In this document: one piece after another, positions 35,123 through 44,448 of the stretch
Numbering within the stretch: position 1 is the first letter of the stretch
How the letters are laid out: each line of letters begins with the position of its first letter
DNA from: CAILZL01 sp050248275
Lineage (GTDB): Bacteria; Pseudomonadota; Gammaproteobacteria; Steroidobacterales; Steroidobacteraceae
Length of the DNA stretch: 64,000 nucleotides
Reading direction: 5' to 3'
NCBI GenBank assembly: GCA_050248275.1
Contig: JBFWSR010000006.1
Location: forward strand, 62,001-126,000
Translations under genes and position numbers: made by a program
The notes under the pieces: generated by a model
Told to the model about the DNA's origin: nothing
The model's database searches: none
Seen by the model: only the letters and a program-made list of their open reading frames with translations

Positions 35123-35962
35123 CTATTCCGGCCGCCAACTGACGGCCAGTGGCTGCCCCACCTGCAATTGCGTACCGATGCCATCGGCAATGACCAGATT
35201 CTGCCCGAAGGTGACGCCCTTGAGCGCCACGTTGCGGCGATAGCTGCGCAGTGTATTCAATGGCTCGAAACCCTGTGACATGCCGGTGGCTTGATCAATG
35301 GTGGTGATCTTGCAACGGGTACAGGGCTTGACCACGCGCAGCCGCGTCGCGCCTGCCTGAAACTCGTGTACCTGATCTTCACCGTAGGCGGGCAAGCCAG
35401 CCACCACCAGGTTGGGACGAAAGCGACTCATGGGCAGCGGCGCCGACAAGCGATCATTCAGGTCGTCCAATGAAGCCGTGGAAATCACCAGCAGCGGAAA
35501 GCCATCGGAAAACTGGTTCAATGCCTGTAACTCACCAGTCCACTCACGGCTGCTGATACGTGGCTGCGCGTCGTCAAAACGCACCAGCCGCACCGGCTGT
35601 CCAAGGAAGCCGGAGAACCATTGCGCAACGTTATCGCCTTCATCAAAAGCCTGGCATTGATCATTCCACACCGTTACGGCAACGGCTTGCTCGCGTGCAA
35701 CGCCTGCGATCTCCAGCATCGGCATGCCGGGAGCGGTCACCTTCAGACCCATCCCCTGCAAGGCAGGCGTCACCAGCGCCAGACGACCCTGCTCACGTTG
35801 CGTAACGAAGCGTCCCTGCGCATTGACCAGCATCCAGCGGCGATCCTGCACCTGACCGCTGGCCAGCCCCGTGGCCGACAACTGCGCATGGGTCAAGGCA
35901 ATGCCGGCACATGATTTGATGGGATAGATGAACAGACCGGTAATGCAGGCGGTGGCATTCAT
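35123..35962 (-). CDS. MOSC-domain protein (YcbX/mARC-like)
   Basis: A 279-residue protein with an N-terminal MOSC_N beta-barrel domain (ITGLFIYPIKSCAGIALTHAQL, DRRWMLVNAQGRFVTQREQGRLALV) and a C-terminal MOSC domain (SRFRPNLVVAGLPAYGEDQ, RLRVVKPCTRCKITTIDQATG). The Cys in KPCTRC is the expected molybdenum-cofactor ligand. E. coli YcbX and eukaryotic mARC reduce N-hydroxylated compounds. No C-terminal ferredoxin domain is present, so the electron donor is separate. The gene lies upstream of carbonic anhydrase with 95 bp between them. Confidence 0.88.
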   Translation of the reverse strand: MNATACITGLFIYPIKSCAGIALTHAQLSATGLASGQVQDRRWMLVNAQGRFVTQREQGRLALVTPALQGMGLKVTAPGMPMLEIAGVAREQAVAVTVWNDQCQAFDEGDNVAQWFSGFLGQPVRLVRFDDAQPRISSREWTGELQALNQFSDGFPLLVISTASLDDLNDRLSAPLPMSRFRPNLVVAGLPAYGEDQVHEFQAGATRLRVVKPCTRCKITTIDQATGMSQGFEPLNTLRSYRRNVALKGVTFGQNLVIADGIGTQLQVGQPLAVSWRPE

Positions 35963-36000
35963 TGCGATATCACTTTAAGTCATCCGCTGTCATCGTTCGT

Positions 36001-36738
36001 TCAAGGAGCAACCAACCGATACTCCGCCGAAAATATCTGATTTTTGGCATCCTTCAGACTCAACTGTACCTGCATATGCAGATGGTCGTAACCCTGGCGC
36101 TGATAGCGCTCGACAATCTCAAGACCCTGTTCAACATCCCGGGAATGAACCACAAACTCGTTGTTCTGCCAGCCCGACTCGATGCGCAGCGTTGCATAGT
36201 TGCTGACCAGGGTGCTGTCGATTCCCCGGTCGAAATGACGGCGCGCACCCAAATCGGGAATCAGCTCGATACCGGACGCCGACTGAGTGATCTGCAATTG
36301 CCTGCTGGGCAACACGGCATTCAACAAGGCTTCCTCCTGTTCACGTTGTTCGCGAATCTCCCATTTACTGCGCCGGAATCCGGGACTACGCACCGCATCG
36401 GCATGGGCTGACTGACCCGCCGCCCCGTCTGGCGCTGGCTTATCATCGGCAGCATCTGGTTGCAGTATCTCCGGCGGTGTGCGGGATGCGTAACGCCTGT
36501 TGCGCTGTTCCTGTTTGGCATTGGCCTGTTCCAGCACCGTGCGCAACTGGCTGGCCAACGATTCCCGCTCCGGCGTCACCAACTGCCAACGACCGGCAAT
36601 GCCACTCTCCTGGGTCAGCGGATCGGGTCGCAGGTTCATGCTGCAGCCAGTACAAAACAGTACGGACAGCATGAGCAATCGCACCGACCAATTCGGGTGC
36701 TTGCCGGGAAAATCACCAATGTGCATACGTTTTGACAT
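36001..36738 (-). CDS. Hypothetical lipoprotein
   Basis: A 245-residue envelope protein with a hydrophobic N-terminal segment (about 19-31) ending FCTGC, a plausible though not ideal lipobox (Cys32). A polar, Ala/Asp/Pro-rich linker (about 70-120) is followed by an acidic-basic helical stretch (KWEIREQREQEEALLNA). A C-terminal domain (about 145-245) contains ARRHFDRGIDSTLVSNYATLRIESGWQNNEFVV. I do not recognise the family. No operon partner is clear. Confidence 0.7.
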   Translation of the reverse strand: MSKRMHIGDFPGKHPNWSVRLLMLSVLFCTGCSMNLRPDPLTQESGIAGRWQLVTPERESLASQLRTVLEQANAKQEQRNRRYASRTPPEILQPDAADDKPAPDGAAGQSAHADAVRSPGFRRSKWEIREQREQEEALLNAVLPSRQLQITQSASGIELIPDLGARRHFDRGIDSTLVSNYATLRIESGWQNNEFVVHSRDVEQGLEIVERYQRQGYDHLHMQVQLSLKDAKNQIFSAEYRLVAP

Positions 36739-36810
36739 CCACCCAGTTCGTCATCGGAGAAATGACACATTTACCAATGACAAGTGTGACCTTTTTGTTG
36801 CCCCGGGGGC

Positions 36811-37050
36811 AATCCGGTCGATGCGGAAGATCGTGTCACTTTCCTGCTGGACATTGGCGTCATCAGGACCGGCTCGCCCAAGGTTTCACTGAATGCCAGC
36901 AGTTGCCCGCAAGGCATCACTTCCGCTCAATGCAACCAGCTACACGCCAGCATTGCTGCTGAAACCGCCGATCTGGAAGCGAAAGCCAAAAACTACCATT
37001 TGATTTTCTCCCCTAGGCTGGTACGGCAGCGGCGGCTATGGGCGCTCTGA
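36811..37050 (+). pseudogene. Gene fragment without start
   Basis: An 80-codon open frame reads NPVDAEDRVTFLLDIGVIRTG, then SPKVSLNASSCPQGITSAQCNQL and AETADLEAKAKNYHLI, and ends at TGA 37048-37050. The composition is protein-like, but there is no in-frame start codon and the frame is lost upstream. It looks like the remnant of a longer gene. It lies between the divergent lipoprotein gene and the convergent gene at 37069. Confidence 0.4.
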
Positions 37051-37068
37051 GCGCCCTGGCAGGTGGAC

Positions 37069-37956
37069 TCAGAGATTCAAACCGTGCCTGAGTTTGCGGA
37101 CGAAATAGAATCCGCTGGCACTGACCTCAATGGAAACGCCACCCCTGACCAGATAGCCATCCTTCGGGGCGAACCGCACGGCGCGAGCCAGTAAGTAATC
37201 CGCCACGGCGACTGGCTGAGTTACAACATTTGATAGCACTCTCTCGAACAACCTTCGACACAGGGAGCTTGCACCTGCGGCAGGAATTCTGTCACCAGCC
37301 GCATCGTGCTCCCAACAATGCCAGGCCATCACATCGGCATCGGCCTGATTGTCGCCAATGATCTCCATGCCAGCATCCGTCATCATCAACGGAATGTCCC
37401 ATGTATGTTTGACCCGATCTAGATTGCTGCGCGTGATCTGATGATTGGTCAGCTTAAGCCCCTTGGTGAGCTGTTTTGCATCGAGTGAAGTGACCAACAT
37501 TTCAAACTCTGGCGCTTTCACTCCTGCAGCCAATTGCTTGGCTGCAGCCTTTGCGCATGCCGCTGGCGCTGTCGGCGCTGATTTGATGAATTGATCGCGG
37601 CCACTATCTGATCGGTCAAATGGTCGGTCGCTACAGATGGATGCGCATGCAGCTTTTGAATAGGTGATGCCTGCAGGTGTCCATTGCCCAACATCGAAAT
37701 GGCAGTGCTGCCCGGCTGCGTAATAGCTGGCTGGAATGCTGCGCGGGTTGTTCGCGACAACCACCTCAAAATATACAGAACAATTATCTCTGACCTCTGT
37801 GCGCGTAATCGACACGTCAGAGGCATATCTCTTTAGCCCCGGGCATGCAGCAATCAACTGCTGCCGCGCTGAATCGATTAACGTTACATCTGCTGCAGGC
37901 ACAGTCGCTGATCTCAGTGCCACAAACATCATAAACAAAAATAATGTGCGCCTCAT
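37069..37956 (-). CDS. Hypothetical secreted protein
   Basis: A 295-residue protein with a signal peptide (LFLFMMFVALRSATVPAAD, cleavage near residue 22) and at least eight cysteines, suggesting disulfides in the periplasm. The C-terminal part (DGYLVRGGVSIEVSASGFYFVRKL) looks like a beta-rich domain. I do not recognise it. Codon use is less GC-biased than the neighbours, and it sits beside a gene fragment, so this may be an acquired or decaying patch. Confidence 0.65.
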   Translation of the reverse strand: MRRTLFLFMMFVALRSATVPAADVTLIDSARQQLIAACPGLKRYASDVSITRTEVRDNCSVYFEVVVANNPRSIPASYYAAGQHCHFDVGQWTPAGITYSKAACASICSDRPFDRSDSGRDQFIKSAPTAPAACAKAAAKQLAAGVKAPEFEMLVTSLDAKQLTKGLKLTNHQITRSNLDRVKHTWDIPLMMTDAGMEIIGDNQADADVMAWHCWEHDAAGDRIPAAGASSLCRRLFERVLSNVVTQPVAVADYLLARAVRFAPKDGYLVRGGVSIEVSASGFYFVRKLRHGLNL

Positions 37957-38381
37957 ATTCCATCGCTCTTTTGCTAAAAACTAACTCGTTGTCTTGATCA
38001 TCATGCTAATCGCTTCACGCTGATCATCTGCAATACCATTGTATTGCTTGAACGGATACAAGAACGCGATCAGCAGATTCGCACGCTTGGCTGGTGTCGG
38101 ACTCACACCCGTATCAACTCGCGTGAATAGACGTATGGCGATGTGGCGGTATAAGTCGCCACCTCTTCAGCCAATGCATCACGCTGTTAACGGCCTGCAC
38201 CATCAATCAGCCAGCCGGAACTTGTGCTCGTCACGTCACACAGGTTCCGCACATCGCTGGAGTTCGGCTTCGATTCGCCATTGAGCCAACTTCGTGTGGC
38301 ATCCGGTGCTTGACCTGGGCATAGCCATCCGTTTCTGATGCATCGGCTGTCGATGCTTGATGTGCCTGCTGCGCAGGCACA
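37957..38381. other. Intergenic region with no supported gene
   Basis: 425 bp between the secreted-protein gene and ppc. Short open frames on both strands lack a ribosome site and look random. The only structure is the palindrome at 38356-38386. Confidence 0.5.
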
Positions 38382-38386
38382 TCAAG
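38356..38386. terminator. Perfect hairpin at the 3' end of ppc
   Basis: A 13-bp perfect stem (38356-38368 with 38374-38386) and 5-nt loop overlap the last codon and stop of ppc (38382). No T run follows on the minus strand, so it may stabilise the 3' end or be a Rho-type end rather than an intrinsic terminator. Confidence 0.5.
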
Positions 38387-41102
38387 TTGATCCCTGCAAG
38401 CCTTGACCGATGCCATTGACCGATGCCAGCAAGGCCTGCAGCAACTGCCGGTCCTGACTGCCGCTGGCGCGCCAGCGCGACAGCAGATCCACTTGCATCA
38501 AGTGCATGGGATCGAGGTAAGGATTCCGCAGGCGCACCGCACGCTGCATGGTCGGTTCGGCATCCAGCAGGAAGGCGCAGCCTTTCAGGCGCAGCACATG
38601 CTGCCTGGTGAGTTCATATTCCTGGCGTATCAGTTGCGCGATACGGGCGTACCCGGGGCCAGCCAGTTCATCGTAATAACGTGCAATATCCAGATCGGCA
38701 CGGGCCAGCCCCATCTCGACCTCATTGATCAATTGCCCGAAGCAATACCACTGGCCAAACATGTCGGATAACACATCATCGCCGAATTCTTGGCGTGCGG
38801 CTTCCAGCGCCGTACCCGCGCCAAACCAGCTGGGCAGCATGTAACGACTCTGCGCCCAACCATAGCTCCAGGGAATGGTTCGGGTATTACCCACTCCGGT
38901 AGGGGAGTCATATGCGGCGCTATGCGATCCGATCTGCATGCGCTCGATGACATCCGCCGGCGTCGCACGCCGGAAAAATTCGAAAAATTGCGGATCGTCA
39001 TAAACCAGCGAATGGTAGCTGCGGCCGCCTTCGCGCGACATGACATCCATGACCTGGCGCCACTGAGGCGCCACCCGTTCCGGGGGACGCACGCCGGCCT
39101 GTGTCTGGCTCAAGGCATTGAATGCCTGTTCGAACACGCGCAAGGCAATCGGCCGCAGACTGTATTTGTCGTGGATCAGTTCGCCCTGCTCGGTCATGCG
39201 CACGCGGCCACGCACTGCGGCATCCGGCATGGTTCTGGTGAGCGTTTCCACCATGCCGGCGTTGCGGCTCGACGTGCTGCCGCGACCATGAAAGATGGTC
39301 AGATCGATATTGGCCTGTTTGGCTACTTCAACCAGCGTTTCCTGTGCGCGGCGCAACAGCCAGTGAGAGCTGACCGGACCGGTTTGTTTGTTGCTGGCGG
39401 AATAGCCCAGCATGACAAACTGGTGATTGCGCCGCCCGATCAAATGACGTTGATATACCTTTGTGCTGAGCAGCTCCGCCATGACGGCGCCGCAATTTTC
39501 CAGCTCGGCTTCGGTTTCAAACAATGGCGCAATGTCCACGGCAACGTCACCGGTGCGACGGTCGATCGTGTCTGCCCAGCGCGCCAGCAACAGTACGGAC
39601 AACAGATCGTCCGCGCCCGCAGGACCACTGATGACAAAAGGACCGATGGCGTCCGGTCCCTGGCGATGCCGGCAATGAGCAATGGTTTCGAATACCCAGA
39701 TACTGCGTTTGCCGGTCGGATCGAGCGTATTGACCGGACCTTCATCCCGGGTGATGGCATCACACAGACGTTGCGTACGTTCGGCAGGCGCGAGTTCATG
39801 CCAGCTCGAATCGCCGAAGCCATTGGCTATCACTGCGCGGTGCACATCCGCATGCTGGCGCAGGTCCAGTGTGGCCAGATGGAAGCCGAAGGTACGGATG
39901 CGACGCATGAAACGGCGCACATGGAACAGACCCGCATGTTGTCCCTTGTTCTGTTTGAGGCTGTTGGCGATCAGCTGGATGTCATGCAGCAGCTCCGCCG
40001 CCGTCTCGTAATGATGTTGACGGGATTCATAACTGGCGCGCAGGCGCTCGGCCACCTGACCGAGAAACACACGATAAGGCATGAAGTCCTGACGCACTGC
40101 ACTCACTGTATGAGTGGACGCCAATAGCACCGAATAGGCTTCGATGCGTGCCTGCAACTCGTCGGAAATGCCAATGCGGCTGGCGCTTTGCGACATCAAC
40201 TCGGACAGTTCCTGACATTCAAGAAAGTAGCTGTTGATGATCAGTTGATGATGACGGGCAATGGTTTCACGAATGCTCTTGGCGTTGACCTCGGGATTGC
40301 CATCCATGTCGCCGCCCACCCACGAGCCGAACCGGATGATCTCGGGCACATCCATGTCGCGTGCAGCCGGACCATAGACACGCTCCAGCGCCGCTTCGAT
40401 TTCCTCGTAAAACACCGGGATGATCTTGTAGATCACTTCCACCACGAAGAACAGCACATGCTCGCGCTCATCGGCGACAGTCAACCGTTCTCGCGAGTTG
40501 TCGGCCGTCTGCCAGCCAGTGGTGACTTCCACCCGCACCCGTTCCCAGTTGACCCGTTCCTCCATGGAATTGGGTGGCAGATTCAGACGACTCAGCAGCA
40601 GTTCGGATACCAATTGCTGCTTGCGCAGAATGGTGCGGCGTTTGGATTCGGTGGGATGAGCCGTCATCACCGGCTCGATCCAGATTGCCTGCAGCAGCTT
40701 GCGCACTTCTTCCAGTTGCAGGCCCTTGGCTTTCAGTCTTTGCAACGCCTCATCGATGCCTCCGGGTTGCGGCGTGCTGGTGTCATTCAAATACTGCTGG
40801 CGACGGCGGATGCGGTGCACCTTCTCCGCCACATTGACCATCTGAAACCAGGTGGAGAACGCACGCACCAGATCACGCGCCTCGGTCGCCTCACGACCGC
40901 GGGTACGCACTGCCAGCTCGACGCCGGCCTCGGCATCGCCAGCTCGACGGTTCAACGCCGTCTGGCGATCGCCCTCCACGGCATTGAACAGGTGATCGCC
41001 GCCCTGCTCGCGCAGTACCTCCCCCACCAGGTTGCCCAGCATGTGGACGTCGTCGCGCAGCGCTGCATCTTTTAAGGGAAAGTGAATATCTTGCCGGGCC
41101 AT
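38382..41102 (-). CDS. ppc: Phosphoenolpyruvate carboxylase homologue with altered active site
   Basis: A 906-residue PEPC-family protein. Retained: His149 in VMTAHPTES, VGGDMDGNP (266-270 region), Arg415 in LDLRQ, Glu529 in PLFET, Lys572, FHGRG (604-608) and Arg613. Changed: the usual GYSDSxKD, whose first Asp is a metal ligand (Asp543 in E. coli), reads GYSASNKQ (Ala569); FHGRGGxxxRGGG reads FHGRGSTSSRNAG; the GSR of the PEP/inhibitor site reads GSH; and the C-terminal QNTG/RNTG reads QGST. The overall alignment resembles Xanthomonas-type PEPC. It may be a low-activity or repurposed paralogue. Monocistronic. Confidence 0.85.
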   Translation of the reverse strand: MARQDIHFPLKDAALRDDVHMLGNLVGEVLREQGGDHLFNAVEGDRQTALNRRAGDAEAGVELAVRTRGREATEARDLVRAFSTWFQMVNVAEKVHRIRRRQQYLNDTSTPQPGGIDEALQRLKAKGLQLEEVRKLLQAIWIEPVMTAHPTESKRRTILRKQQLVSELLLSRLNLPPNSMEERVNWERVRVEVTTGWQTADNSRERLTVADEREHVLFFVVEVIYKIIPVFYEEIEAALERVYGPAARDMDVPEIIRFGSWVGGDMDGNPEVNAKSIRETIARHHQLIINSYFLECQELSELMSQSASRIGISDELQARIEAYSVLLASTHTVSAVRQDFMPYRVFLGQVAERLRASYESRQHHYETAAELLHDIQLIANSLKQNKGQHAGLFHVRRFMRRIRTFGFHLATLDLRQHADVHRAVIANGFGDSSWHELAPAERTQRLCDAITRDEGPVNTLDPTGKRSIWVFETIAHCRHRQGPDAIGPFVISGPAGADDLLSVLLLARWADTIDRRTGDVAVDIAPLFETEAELENCGAVMAELLSTKVYQRHLIGRRNHQFVMLGYSASNKQTGPVSSHWLLRRAQETLVEVAKQANIDLTIFHGRGSTSSRNAGMVETLTRTMPDAAVRGRVRMTEQGELIHDKYSLRPIALRVFEQAFNALSQTQAGVRPPERVAPQWRQVMDVMSREGGRSYHSLVYDDPQFFEFFRRATPADVIERMQIGSHSAAYDSPTGVGNTRTIPWSYGWAQSRYMLPSWFGAGTALEAARQEFGDDVLSDMFGQWYCFGQLINEVEMGLARADLDIARYYDELAGPGYARIAQLIRQEYELTRQHVLRLKGCAFLLDAEPTMQRAVRLRNPYLDPMHLMQVDLLSRWRASGSQDRQLLQALLASVNGIGQGLQGST

Positions 41103-41256
41103 GATGATGTGCTTTGGAGACTGTTCAAGGACTCGTCAGCAAGGGCCGCTGATTGTCAACCGCAGCATCCGCGCCCCCGCACAGTCGCCAAGTCTAGCAG
41201 AAGCAGACTGGGCATCCGATGCGGAATGAGCGCTTATTGACAGATCCTTTGACACA

Positions 41257-41281
41257 CTGTTGAAAACAAGATTTTCAACAG
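41257..41281 (-). terminator. Hairpin after the TonB-like gene
   Basis: A 10-bp perfect stem (41257-41266 with 41272-41281) and 5-nt loop sit just beyond the stop of the last gene of the ten-gene minus-strand cluster. There is no clear T run after it on that strand. Confidence 0.45.
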
Positions 41282-41290
41282 CGTGCCAAA

Positions 41291-42232
41291 TTATCCAGCA
41301 GGAAAGAACTCGATGGGATGCGTGACGGTCAGCGTTTCCACATCCTGAGCGGGGAAACGAATCATCTTGATGCGCGCGGCCAGCTTGCGCTCCAGTTCAG
41401 GATTGTTCAGCTCGCTCGATACCACATCGCAACTGAGCACATCGCCGCTGGGCGTAATCACCAGTTTCAACACCACCTTGCCCTGCAAATCAGGGTTGTC
41501 GCGCAACGCACGAGTGTACAGCGCAAAGATGGCGCTCTTGTTGGCATCCAGTACTTGGGCGACTTCACTGCCATCACGCTTGCCTTTCTTGCTGCCGGAA
41601 GTCCGTTGCACGTCGGCGCGCGGATCGTTGGCGCCAATGGTGGTAGTGACCTGGGTAGTGCTGTGCCCGGCCAGTTCTCCGGTACTGCCGCCATAGCCGC
41701 GACTCAGGGCGGCATTGTTGATGCCGCCGCTACCTTTGCCCGTTGCCGAGGTGATCATGTTGCGTTCCGAGCGCGTCGCAGCTACGGCATTAGTCAAGGT
41801 CTGTGTCTGTTGGGCCCGGGCCGCAGCCGAATTATCCCGCAAGGCATTCAGTTCATCGAACACTGCCAGCGCCTTGGCTGCCTGCTTGCGCGCCTGTTCA
41901 GTCCGGTCTGGCTCCGGCTTGGGCTCGGCCTTCACTTGCGGTTTTTCTACTGGCCGGGGTTCTTCGATCTTCTTGTCAGGTTGCTTCTCGGGTTCAATGA
42001 CTTTTGGCGGCGGTGGTGGCTTGCGCTGTTCCAGCACCAGATTGACCACCCGCTCCGGCAATGCCGGCGCCTTGAATTTCTGTGATTCCGGCGTGGGCAG
42101 CAATTGCAGCAATATGCTGAACGCAACGAACACGAGCAACGCATTGCGCACTACCCTGTGAAAGCGACGTTCAACCTCGGCTGTCGGCGACCAGGGCAGC
42201 TCGAATGTGCGGTAGTACGGAACCAGCATCAT
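41291..42232 (-). CDS. TonB-like energy transducer with AgmX/PglI-type C-terminus
   Basis: A 313-residue protein: one membrane segment near the N-terminus (about 30-43, ALLVFVAFSILLQLL), then a Pro/Lys/Glu-rich periplasm-spanning region (PPPPPKVIEPEKQPDKK onwards), and a Gly/Ser/Thr linker. The C-terminal domain (about 225-313, VLDANKSAIFALYTRALRDNPDL, KVVLKLVITPSGDVLSCDVVSSEL, RFPAQD) is of the AgmX/PglI or TonB-C kind. It would transmit ExbB/ExbD-driven motion across the periplasm. Its ATG (42232) overlaps the second exbD stop. Last gene of the cluster. Confidence 0.85.
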   Translation of the reverse strand: MMLVPYYRTFELPWSPTAEVERRFHRVVRNALLVFVAFSILLQLLPTPESQKFKAPALPERVVNLVLEQRKPPPPPKVIEPEKQPDKKIEEPRPVEKPQVKAEPKPEPDRTEQARKQAAKALAVFDELNALRDNSAAARAQQTQTLTNAVAATRSERNMITSATGKGSGGINNAALSRGYGGSTGELAGHSTTQVTTTIGANDPRADVQRTSGSKKGKRDGSEVAQVLDANKSAIFALYTRALRDNPDLQGKVVLKLVITPSGDVLSCDVVSSELNNPELERKLAARIKMIRFPAQDVETLTVTHPIEFFPAG

Positions 42233-42723
42233 GCGCTGCCCTCGCGCTCCATGACCGCCAGCGATACCTTGCCATAGTTGGCCTGGGTGCAAGTGGCCAT
42301 GATCTTCTTGAGCACTTCATAGGGCAGATTACGATCGCCCATGATGGTGACTTCACGCTCGGCAATGTTTTCCTGTGCTGCATCAGCCAGCACGCGATCA
42401 GCCTGCGACATCAGCACTCTTTTGAGCGAGTCGATCACCGCGTCAGGTCTGGACTGGATCTCGGCAATACTGATGACACTGCGGCCATCCACCAGCACTT
42501 CATCCTTGGTAACCATCACCACCACGGTGGCGCGTGGCTTGGTTTGCGAAATGGATTGTGGAATCGAGATGTTCTTGGTGTTGGGCAGTAAATCCACATC
42601 TGACATGTGGACCAGCAAAAACACCACCAGGATCGTCATCATGTCGATGAACGGGACCAGCGCCATGTGACTGTCGCCGGGATGCTGGCGCTTACGATGC
42701 CGTTGCAGGCGATAAGGAGTCAT
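42229..42723 (-). CDS. ExbD/TolR-family protein, second copy
   Basis: A 164-residue biopolymer transport protein. One N-terminal membrane helix carries the proton-relay Asp (Asp27 in ALVPFIDMMTILVVFLLVHM), followed by a periplasmic domain (TRAT... EDEVLVDGRSVISIAEIQ-like). Its ATG overlaps the first exbD stop (ATGA, 42720-42723). It pairs with the preceding ExbD; two different ExbD/TolR subunits with one ExbB are usual in TonB-like systems of this kind. Confidence 0.9.
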   Translation of the reverse strand: MTPYRLQRHRKRQHPGDSHMALVPFIDMMTILVVFLLVHMSDVDLLPNTKNISIPQSISQTKPRATVVVMVTKDEVLVDGRSVISIAEIQSRPDAVIDSLKRVLMSQADRVLADAAQENIAEREVTIMGDRNLPYEVLKKIMATCTQANYGKVSLAVMEREGSA

Positions 42724-43220
42724 AGCGGCGCATCTCCCACCGAAACCTCGGGAAACAACTCCGTCTGCACCACATTCTTGCCCTTGGGTGCATAGACACG
42801 CACGGCATCCATCACCTGTACCAGTGTGTCATAGGGAATTTCCGGTTCCAGCAATACGCTGGCATCCTGCTTGTCCTGATACTTGGATTTGACCAGTAAC
42901 AGATATTCGGCCAGACCATTCAAGTCATAACCTTGTGCAGTGCTGGGCAGGCTTTTCAGTATGCCGGTATTACGGTCACTGATCTCGATACCACCCTTAC
43001 GCACCACCACTTCCAACTGTAACTGCGGCAGATCGGGAATGGCTGCATTGGCGGTCGGAAAGTTCAGCTCGAGAATGCTGGTGCGGGTAAATACCGCCGA
43101 AAAAACCAGAAAACATACCAGCATCACCATCATGTCGATCATGGGCACGACATTCAGGTCATAACTGCTACGCCCCCGGTGATGGCGGCGCATCACGCGT
43201 TTGGAAGCCTTGCTAGCCAT
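42720..43220 (-). CDS. ExbD/TolR-family protein, first copy
   Basis: A 166-residue inner-membrane protein with a basic cytoplasmic start (ASKASKRVMRRHHRGRSS), a single helix with the proton-relay Asp29 in VVPMIDMMVMLVCFLVFSAV, and a periplasmic domain that includes the tail LEPEIPYDTLVQVMDAVRVY. It follows exbB by 6 bp. Confidence 0.9.
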   Translation of the reverse strand: MASKASKRVMRRHHRGRSSYDLNVVPMIDMMVMLVCFLVFSAVFTRTSILELNFPTANAAIPDLPQLQLEVVVRKGGIEISDRNTGILKSLPSTAQGYDLNGLAEYLLLVKSKYQDKQDASVLLEPEIPYDTLVQVMDAVRVYAPKGKNVVQTELFPEVSVGDAPL

Positions 43221-43226
43221 TTTGCT

Positions 43227-43925
43227 TCAGGCCATGCCGCGAGCAGGGGCAGCACGTCCAGCCGGACTCGTTACCGGCTCGTCTGTCTCTCCGCGACGCT
43301 CCACCACCGAGTTCAGGAATTTGACCGAGGCAATTTCCAGGCTATCGATCAGTTGGGTGGTTTTGGAATCCAGGAACATATGGCTGAGCAACAAGGTAAT
43401 CGCGCAGATAAGTCCTGAAGCGGTACAGTTCATGGCTACGGAAATACTGGCGGCAAGCAAGCTGGCCTTCTCTGCCGGATTGGCGTTGGCGATGGATGCA
43501 AAGGCGGAAATCAGACCGACCACCGTGCCCAGCAAACCCAGCAACATGCCCACGTTGGCCAGCGCCCCCAGATAATGAGTGCGTTTTTCCATGCGTGGGA
43601 TGATCTCCAGCATGCTTTCGTCCATGGCCTTTTCCACGTCATCGCGGCGCCGTGCGTGCGCCAGACGCGCCATGCCGTAATTGAGCACCGTGGCAATGGT
43701 GGCCTTGGATTTGGAAGTGAGCGCCAATACCTGCTTGAAGTTACCGGCGCCCAGGTGCGGCACCAGTTCGTTCCAGAGCGCACGATTACGCTGTGTTTCC
43801 ACGGTCAGAAACATGAAGCGTTCAATGGCGATGGCCACGCCCACCACAAGGATCAAGATCACCGGATAAATGAAAAATCCGCCATTCTTGAAGAATCCGA
43901 CAAAAAACGAGTAAAGCTCTTGCAC
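43227..43925 (-). CDS. MotA/TolQ/ExbB proton-channel family protein
   Basis: A 232-residue protein with three membrane helices: GFFIYPVILILVVGVAIAIERFMFL, then after a cytoplasmic loop LGALANVGMLLGLLGTVVGLISAF and LLAASISVAMNCTASGLICAITLLLSHMFL. The GLLGTVxGxI motif is the ExbB/TolQ signature. With the two ExbD proteins it forms the proton-driven motor of the cluster. A gap of 94 bp separates it from the upstream secreted-protein gene. Confidence 0.92.
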   Translation of the reverse strand: MQELYSFFVGFFKNGGFFIYPVILILVVGVAIAIERFMFLTVETQRNRALWNELVPHLGAGNFKQVLALTSKSKATIATVLNYGMARLAHARRRDDVEKAMDESMLEIIPRMEKRTHYLGALANVGMLLGLLGTVVGLISAFASIANANPAEKASLLAASISVAMNCTASGLICAITLLLSHMFLDSKTTQLIDSLEIASVKFLNSVVERRGETDEPVTSPAGRAAPARGMA

Positions 43926-44019
43926 AACACTTACCTCACCGCTGTTCGCGCTTGCGAACGTTCTGACAAATTAAAAATTAAGTCCGCGACGTAACTCTCA
44001 TCCTATCTGCTGACATGGT

Positions 44020-44448
44020 TCATTTTCTGTCGGCAACTGGCGTCGCCTGCCTGTTGGAGGCTCGATTGGCTGCATCACGGTCCTTATCTGCAATGACTTC
44101 GTAATAATCGACTTCGCGACGGAACACCTCGCGATCGACCGGCGCCAGCGTCTCATCGACCAGTGTGTTAAAAGGCTGACCCGGCAAATTGCTCAATTCG
44201 GCCTTCTTCCACGGCACGATATACATGACCTTGGGCAGTTCACGGTTGCCAGTCACCACGGTCGCATCCAGCGTCAATTGATCATTGCCCCGACTCGCTG
44301 CGGGAGGCGTCGTTGCATCTTTTACCGGCTGCTTCGCCTTGCTGCCGGACTTGACGGCAGCAGCGGCAGGCCTGGCATCCGCCGCCCGGACATCCTCGCC
44401 TCCCAGCATGAGCAGGAGAATTGCCATCATCATGGCGCATGTTTTCAT
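44020..44448 (-). CDS. Small secreted protein of the ExbB/TPR cluster
   Basis: A 142-residue protein with a signal peptide (CAMMMAILLLMLGGEDVRA, cleavage near residue 22). A low-complexity Ala/Lys linker follows, then a compact conserved-looking core (TLDATVVTGNRELPKVMYIVPWKKAEL, then DREVFRREVDYYEVI). Family not recognised, but its position between the TPR lipoprotein and ExbB, with a 4-bp overlap (ATGA, 44445-44448), ties it to the machine. Confidence 0.75.
   Translation of the reverse strand: MKTCAMMMAILLLMLGGEDVRAADARPAAAAVKSGSKAKQPVKDATTPPAASRGNDQLTLDATVVTGNRELPKVMYIVPWKKAELSNLPGQPFNTLVDETLAPVDREVFRREVDYYEVIADKDRDAANRASNRQATPVADRK

Noticed and set aside
38039..38284. 81-codon frame upstream of ppc end
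   Set aside because: No ribosome site, atypical composition, and no recognisable motif.
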